Below, piece after piece: positions 6,031 to 9,501 of a DNA stretch of 9,501 nucleotides. The notes beneath the pieces are model-generated. The model was not told the DNA's origin and ran no database searches. It was given only the letters and a program-made list of their open reading frames with translations. The position numbers and the translations under genes were made by a program. The DNA comes from an uncultured Eubacteriales bacterium (GTDB lineage: Bacteria; Bacillota_A; Clostridia; Christensenellales; Aristaeellaceae), in NCBI GenBank assembly GCA_900553645.1, contig USEE01000033.1, positions 1 through 9,501 on the forward strand. The letters are read 5' to 3'. Within the stretch, counting starts at the first letter, position 1; every line of letters starts with the position of its first letter.

Positions 6031-7086
6031 ATGAATAAGATGATTGCACGTATGATCTGCCTGATGCTGGCGCTGATTATGACGCTGTGCGCGGCTATGC
6101 CGGTGCTGGCCGAGGGCGATACCGGATCCGAGACGGCAACCGACGCGGATTCGCTGGCCGACGCGCTGGGACTTACCGATGAGGAGCGCGAGCTGCTTAC
6201 CGAACTCGACCCGTCGGAAAAGGTGCATATCGAGGACGGCGATCTGTCGATAAGTGCGGAATTGGGTCAGGGCTGGCGCAACGTTCTGCTGCTGGGCAAC
6301 GACGCGCGCTCGCTGGAGGGCAACGGCCGCACCGATACCATGATAATCGCCTCGATCAATCAGCAGACCGGTCAGATAAAGCTGACCTCGATACTGCGCG
6401 ATACCGAGGTAAACATACCCGGCAAAAAGAAGAAGTACAAGATAAACACAGCGTTCCGCTTCGGCGGCCCCAATCTCGCGATGAAGACCGTCAACGAATG
6501 CTTTGGTATGAATATAAGCGAATACGCGGTCGTGAACCTCGCGGGCTTTGCGGACATAATCGACGCGATAGGCGGCATCGAAATGGACGTGACATATGAC
6601 GAAATGAAGCATGTGAATAATATACTGGGCTATTACCGCGAGGACGCAAAGCAGAACGGCGCGTATAAGGGCAAGGACTTCAGCGACCTCGAGACTTACG
6701 GTGAAAACACGCATCTGACCGGCCAGCAGGCGCTTGCATATTCGCGCATACGTAAGCTAGATACCGAATACAGGCGAACCGAACGCCAGCGCGAGGTGCT
6801 GACCGCGATAGGCAACAAGCTTTCTAAGCAATCCACGTTCGATCTGTTCGGCACGGCGCTGCACCTGTGGGGCAGCATACGCACCAACATATCGTTCTTC
6901 GATGCGGTGGGTCTGGGTATGAAGGCGGCCGACGCGCTCTCGGGCGGCATAGAGCAGCTGCGCATACCCGCGGACGGCACGTTCAAGAGCGGCATGTTCG
7001 ACGGCAAATGGGTGATACGCGCCGATCTGGACGAGAACACGGAACGGCTGCACAACTTCATATACGGCGATGAAGACGCCGAATAA
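6031..7086 (+). CDS. LytR-CpsA-Psr (LCP) family cell-wall protein with N-terminal signal peptide
   Basis: The product has 351 residues. Known LCP enzymes transfer undecaprenyl-linked anionic glycopolymers (teichoic acids, capsule) to peptidoglycan outside the membrane. Residues 1-27 form an export signal: basic MNKMIARM, a hydrophobic core, and VLA-E as a plausible signal peptidase I site after A27. Most LCP proteins keep a non-cleaved membrane anchor, so this one may be released or have an unprocessed helix. An acidic linker (28-75) follows. The LCP domain (about 80-265) shows NVLLLGNDAR (84-93), GRTDTMI (99-105), SILRDT (120-125) and YSRIRKLDTEYRRTERQR (237-254), so the conserved Asp and Arg residues for pyrophosphate binding are present. 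A C-terminal extension with no recognised domain follows. It is monocistronic, without adjacent glycopolymer genes. Confidence 0.93.
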   Translation: MNKMIARMICLMLALIMTLCAAMPVLAEGDTGSETATDADSLADALGLTDEERELLTELDPSEKVHIEDGDLSISAELGQGWRNVLLLGNDARSLEGNGRTDTMIIASINQQTGQIKLTSILRDTEVNIPGKKKKYKINTAFRFGGPNLAMKTVNECFGMNISEYAVVNLAGFADIIDAIGGIEMDVTYDEMKHVNNILGYYREDAKQNGAYKGKDFSDLETYGENTHLTGQQALAYSRIRKLDTEYRRTERQREVLTAIGNKLSKQSTFDLFGTALHLWGSIRTNISFFDAVGLGMKAADALSGGIEQLRIPADGTFKSGMFDGKWVIRADLDENTERLHNFIYGDEDAE

Positions 7087-7100
7087 CATGTAAGGCAATA

Positions 7101-7144
7101 AACCAGCCCGCGTCCCAAGCAGCAGGGAAGCGGGTTGGTTTTTT
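7101..7144 (+). terminator. Rho-independent terminator of the LCP gene
   Basis: The arms AACCAGCCCGC (7101-7111) and GCGGGTTGGTT (7130-7140) pair over 11 bp with one G-U. An inner TCCC/GGGA extends the stem. The run of Ts spans 7139-7144. It starts 14 nt after the stop codon. Confidence 0.9.
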
Positions 7145-7162
7145 AGGCCAGTTAACAAGACG

Positions 7163-7208
7163 AAGATAAAAGCGCCCGCTCTCGGAAATCAATCCGAAAG
7201 CGGGCGCT
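7163..7208 (-). terminator. Rho-independent terminator of alaS
   Basis: A 10-bp stem (7171-7180 with 7199-7208), one mismatch and a further 5 bp (7182-7186 with 7193-7197) close a 6-nt loop. Read on the minus strand it is followed by TTTATCTT. It lies 22 nt after the alaS stop and back-to-back with the LCP terminator. Confidence 0.88.
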
Positions 7209-7230
7209 GCTGTTTATGCCTGAGATAAGA

Positions 7231-9030
7231 TTATTTGTTCGCGTCGATGGTGGCCTTTATGCGGCGCACTCCGGCAGAGGAAGACTCTTCCTTCTGAATG
7301 TGGAAGTGCTTCAGATCACCGGTGTTGCCGGCGTGCGGGCCGCCGCAGATTTCCTTGGAGAACTGGCCCATAGTGTATACCTTAACGCGCTCGCCGTACT
7401 TGCTCTCGAACAGGCCGATCGCGCCTTCCTTCTTCGCGTCCTCGACGGTCGTCTCGGTCATCACAACCGGCACATCCGCCTTAATCCACTCGTTAACCAG
7501 CGCCTCAACCTGCGCCAGCTCGTCCTTGGTCACCTTGCGGCCAAAGGAGAAGTCGAAACGCAGGCGCTCCGGCGTGATGTTGGAGCCCTTCTGCGCAACC
7601 TCGTCGCCCAGCACACGGCGCAGCGCCGCATGAAGCAGGTGGGTCGCGGTATGCAGGCGCGCGCTCTGGGCGCTGCTGTCCGCCAGGCCGCCCTTGAAGC
7701 GCTGCTCAGCGCCCGCGTGGCTGCTCTTCTGATGCTCGGCGAAGTGCTTCTCGAAGCCCGCCTCGTCCACCGTCAGGCCGTGCTCTTTCGCCAGCTCGCG
7801 GGTCATCTCAATCGGGAAACCATAGGTCGCGTACAGGTTGAACGCAACCACGCCGTCGATGACCTTGTTCTCGCCCATGCGGGACACGGCCTTCTCAAAC
7901 TCGCGCTCGCCCTGACGCAGCGTGCGGGCGAAACGAGTCTCTTCCAGCTTGAACTGCTCCAGCACGAAGTTCTCGTTCTGCTTGAGTTCCGGATAGACCT
8001 CGGCATACTGATCGATGACGACCTTGCCGATTTCGGCGGTGAAGCCCTCCGGCATACCCAGCTCCATGCCAAAACGCACGGCACGGCGGATCAGGCGGCG
8101 CAGCACGTAACCCTGATCGACGTTGCTGGGGCTGACGCCGCGCGGATCGCCCATGATGAAGGTCGAGGTGCGCAGATGGTCGGCCACAATGCGGAACGCC
8201 TTGGTGGTCGCCTCGTCGTCGTCATAGTGCTTGCCGGACAGCTCGGAAATCTTCGCGATGATGTTCGTGAACGCGTCCGTCTCGTAGACCGTCTTGCAGC
8301 CGTTGAGGGTGCAGACCGTGCGCTCAAGGCCCATGCCGGTATCCACGTTCTTCTTCGCCATCGGCACATACTGGCCATCGGCGGTCTTGTTATACTGCAT
8401 GAACACGTCGTTCCAGATTTCCAGGAAGCGGCCGCAGGAGCAGGCTGGAGAGCAGTCCGGGCCGCACGGCGGCTGATCCTTGATGATGAACATCTCGGTA
8501 TCCGGGCCGCAGGGGCCGGTCTGGCCCGCCGGGCCCCACCAGTTATGCTCGCGCGGGAGGAAGTAGATGTTCTCCTTCTTCACGCCGTTCTCCATCCAAT
8601 AACCCGCGGCTTCGTCGTCGCGCGGGATATCGCCTTCGCCCTCAAACACGGTGAACGCAAGCTTGTCCTTGTCGAGACCGAGGTACTCCGGGCTGGTCAG
8701 AAACTCCCAGCTCCAAGCGATCATTTCCTTCTTGAAATAGTCGCCCAGCGACCAGTTGCCCAGCATCTCGAAGAACGTCAGGTGGGACGCGTCGCCCACC
8801 TCGTCGATATCGCCCGTGCGGATGCACTTCTGCACGTCGGTCAGGCGCGTGCCGGCCGGATGCTTGCTGCCCAGCAGATACGGAACGAGCGGGTGCATGC
8901 CCGCGGTGGTGAACAGAACGGTCGGGTCGTTTTCCGGAATGACGGAAGCGCTCGGAATCACGGCATGGCCCTTGCTCTTAAAGAAATTGAGCCACATGCT
9001 GCGCAGTTCGCCGGAAGTCATCTTCTTCAT
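7231..9030 (-). CDS. alaS: Alanyl-tRNA synthetase, compact form lacking the C-terminal C-Ala domain
   Basis: The product has 599 residues and charges tRNA-Ala with alanine in the cytoplasm. The class II catalytic core is clear (GELRSMWLNFFKSKGH at 7-22, TFFEMLGNWSLGDYFKKE at 85-102, EIWNDVFMQYNK at 204-215, DTGMGLERT at 230-238). The tRNA-recognition segment follows (DHLRTSTFIMGDPRGVSPSN at 284-303). The editing domain has H460 and H464 (HTATHLLH) and C562 and H566 (CGGPHAGNTGD), the usual zinc site, with Pro replacing Thr of the common CGGTH. It ends soon after SAGVRRIKA, so the C-Ala/DHHA1 domain of the usual ~875-residue enzyme is absent. Four cysteines (C189, C193, C197, C199) in an insertion of the catalytic domain may bind zinc. 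The start at 9030 is set by AAGGAG 11 nt upstream and by alignment of the N-terminus; an in-frame ATG at 9144 lies inside the riboswitch. It is expressed alone under T-box control. Confidence 0.97.
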   Translation of the reverse strand: MKKMTSGELRSMWLNFFKSKGHAVIPSASVIPENDPTVLFTTAGMHPLVPYLLGSKHPAGTRLTDVQKCIRTGDIDEVGDASHLTFFEMLGNWSLGDYFKKEMIAWSWEFLTSPEYLGLDKDKLAFTVFEGEGDIPRDDEAAGYWMENGVKKENIYFLPREHNWWGPAGQTGPCGPDTEMFIIKDQPPCGPDCSPACSCGRFLEIWNDVFMQYNKTADGQYVPMAKKNVDTGMGLERTVCTLNGCKTVYETDAFTNIIAKISELSGKHYDDDEATTKAFRIVADHLRTSTFIMGDPRGVSPSNVDQGYVLRRLIRRAVRFGMELGMPEGFTAEIGKVVIDQYAEVYPELKQNENFVLEQFKLEETRFARTLRQGEREFEKAVSRMGENKVIDGVVAFNLYATYGFPIEMTRELAKEHGLTVDEAGFEKHFAEHQKSSHAGAEQRFKGGLADSSAQSARLHTATHLLHAALRRVLGDEVAQKGSNITPERLRFDFSFGRKVTKDELAQVEALVNEWIKADVPVVMTETTVEDAKKEGAIGLFESKYGERVKVYTMGQFSKEICGGPHAGNTGDLKHFHIQKEESSSAGVRRIKATIDANK

Positions 9031-9074
9031 GGTGAAATTCTCTCCTTCGATGGTATTCAGATTTTTCAGGGTAC

Positions 9075-9109
9075 AAAAAAGCGCCTGCCGTCCGGGGACG
9101 AACAGACGC
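9075..9109 (-). terminator. Regulated terminator hairpin of the alaS T-box leader
   Basis: On the minus strand GCGTCTG (9109-9103) pairs with CAGGCGC (9087-9081). An inner CGTC/GACG closes the loop, and six Ts (9080-9075) follow. Its inner part TTCGTCCCCGG is also the 3' half of the antiterminator, so the two structures exclude each other. Confidence 0.92.
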
Positions 9110-9313
9110 ATTCGCGGTACCACTCCGGTTGATACGCCTGCCAAACGGACAGACGCATCCTCTCAGCGCCCATAACGCGGGCGGCACGCCCGGCTCCTCG
9201 CCGGGGACTCCTTGCAGGGCTGCCGAACTGCCTGCGCACCGGGCTTGCACCCTCCCCGGTTCGCTCTGCGCCCGATCAATTCGGCTCTTTGCACGTCATC
9301 GTCTTTGCATATC
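9075..9313 (-). ncRNA. T-box riboswitch sensing uncharged tRNA-Ala, upstream of alaS
   Basis: The leader binds uncharged tRNA-Ala and allows read-through into alaS. Visible in order on the minus strand: base helix TGCA (9293-9290 with 9216-9213); the AAGAG side of the specifier loop (9289-9285); helix CCGAA/TTCGG (9284-9280 with 9227-9223); helix GCGC (9271-9268 with 9237-9234); AGAG bulge (9267-9264); distal hairpin ACCGGG/CCCGGT (9260-9255 with 9243-9238) with a GGTG loop motif. The specifier loop's 3' side reads CAGCCC and presents GCC (9220-9218), an alanine codon that pairs with anticodon GGC. Two GC hairpins follow (9205-9189 and 9183-9167), then a Stem III hairpin (9158-9132), and the T-box GGAGTGGTACCGCG (9126-9113). 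The antiterminator pairs CCGG and CGAA with TTCGTCCCCGG, leaving the T-box bulge to bind the tRNA acceptor end. Element identity is very strong; fine pairing was done by hand. Confidence 0.95.
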
Positions 9314-9319
9314 GCGTTT

Positions 9320-9348
9320 ATTATAGTCAGAAAAAGGAGGATTGTCAA
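9320..9348 (-). promoter_or_regulatory. Perfect-consensus promoter of the alaS T-box transcript
   Basis: On the minus strand TTGACA (9348-9343), a 17-nt spacer and TATAAT (9325-9320) match the sigma-A consensus at every position. The start near 9313 places the whole T-box in the transcript. A perfect promoter suits a gene whose output is set by attenuation rather than initiation. Confidence 0.95.
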
Positions 9349-9358
9349 GTCCCCAAAA

Positions 9359-9393
9359 CCACCAGGAGCGGCGCATTTTCAGCGCCGCTCCTG
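9359..9393 (-). terminator. Probable terminator of the gene entering from the right edge
   Basis: A perfect 12-bp stem (9363-9374 with 9382-9393) has a 7-nt loop. On the minus strand it is followed by GGTGGTTTT, a poor U-tract. It lies 35 nt after the stop codon of the partial gene and just upstream of the alaS promoter. Confidence 0.6.
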
Positions 9394-9428
9394 CAAAAGA
9401 GGGGATTGGGGGGGCTTATTCGTTTGGC

Positions 9429-9501
9429 TTACTTATAGGTCGTGGAAACCACCACATTCACGCCGTTCACCTTGATGTTCTTCACGATGGACTCAGCGCT
9501 G
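9429..9501 (-). CDS. C-terminal end of an unidentified protein (5' end outside window)
   Basis: Reading from base 9500 downwards gives 23 residues ending VKNIKVNGVNVVVSTTYK and a TAA at 9431-9429. The frame is open to the window edge, codon choice resembles that of alaS (ATC, GTG, AAG), and a hairpin follows, all as expected for a gene end. The pattern of alternating hydrophobic residues suggests a terminal beta strand. The fragment is too short to recognise a family. Confidence 0.6.
   Translation of the reverse strand, partial: SAESIVKNIKVNGVNVVVSTTYK

Noticed and set aside
7216..9132. A 638-codon plus-strand frame opposite alaS
   Set aside because: It mirrors the alaS coding frame, runs into the T-box leader and shows no family motif; alaS is unmistakable.
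9031..9144. N-terminal extension of alaS to the ATG at 9144
   Set aside because: It would translate through the T-box sequence and the terminator, and it lacks a ribosome binding site. AlaRS homology begins at residues just after the ATG at 9030.
9399..9416. G-rich run (GGGG and GGGGGGG) considered as a G-quadruplex or repeat
   Set aside because: Only two runs of Gs are present and they do not give the four tracts needed; it lies in a short spacer after the partial gene.
1..9501. CRISPR arrays, insertion sequences, tRNA or rRNA genes
   Set aside because: No regularly spaced direct repeats, no transposase motifs, no terminal inverted repeats with target duplications and no cloverleaf or rRNA signatures were seen.

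Overview
The window comes from a GC-rich, low-GC-Gram-positive-type bacterium, most likely a host-associated anaerobe of the Clostridia. The support is indirect: strong AGGAG ribosome binding sites, a T-box riboswitch on alaS, an LCP (LytR-CpsA-Psr) cell-wall enzyme, an oligopeptide-binding-protein tail, and many Rho-independent terminators. The genus cannot be fixed from the sequence.

Layout, left to right. (1) 2-109 (+): the tail of an OppA-like peptide-binding protein. It ends unusually early for the family and is followed by a strong terminator. (2) 220-3449 (+): a near-consensus promoter drives two genes 21 nt apart, an ADP-ribosylglycohydrolase-family protein with extra C-terminal beta domains and an FAD-dependent oxidoreductase. 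A probable terminator closes the unit. (3) 3450-5037 (+): a lone gene for an AraM/EgsA-type sn-glycerol-1-phosphate dehydrogenase-like enzyme, ending at a perfect 15-bp bidirectional terminator. (4) 5063-5924 (-): an inositol-monophosphatase-family phosphatase with a good sigma-A-type promoter. (5) 6031-7144 (+): a secreted LCP-family protein, divergent from the phosphatase. (6) 7163-9348 (-): alanyl-tRNA synthetase of the compact type without the C-Ala domain. It is preceded by a complete T-box leader (specifier GCC) and a perfect TTGACA-17-TATAAT promoter. (7) 9359-9501 (-): the last 23 codons of an unidentified gene and its probable terminator.

Most of the genes are independent transcription units with their own promoters and terminators. 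The only clear operon is the glycohydrolase plus FAD oxidoreductase pair, which is the best candidate for a little-described pathway: a hydrolase acting on a glycosidic or nucleoside-like bond paired with a flavin redox enzyme. The alaS leader is the best-resolved regulatory element. Stem I, specifier, AG bulge, Stem II/III hairpins, T-box, antiterminator and terminator can all be traced, and its Stem III and terminator hairpins share nearly identical arms.

Codon usage differs sharply between genes. The glycerol-1-phosphate dehydrogenase gene uses ATA for most isoleucines, whereas alaS almost never does.
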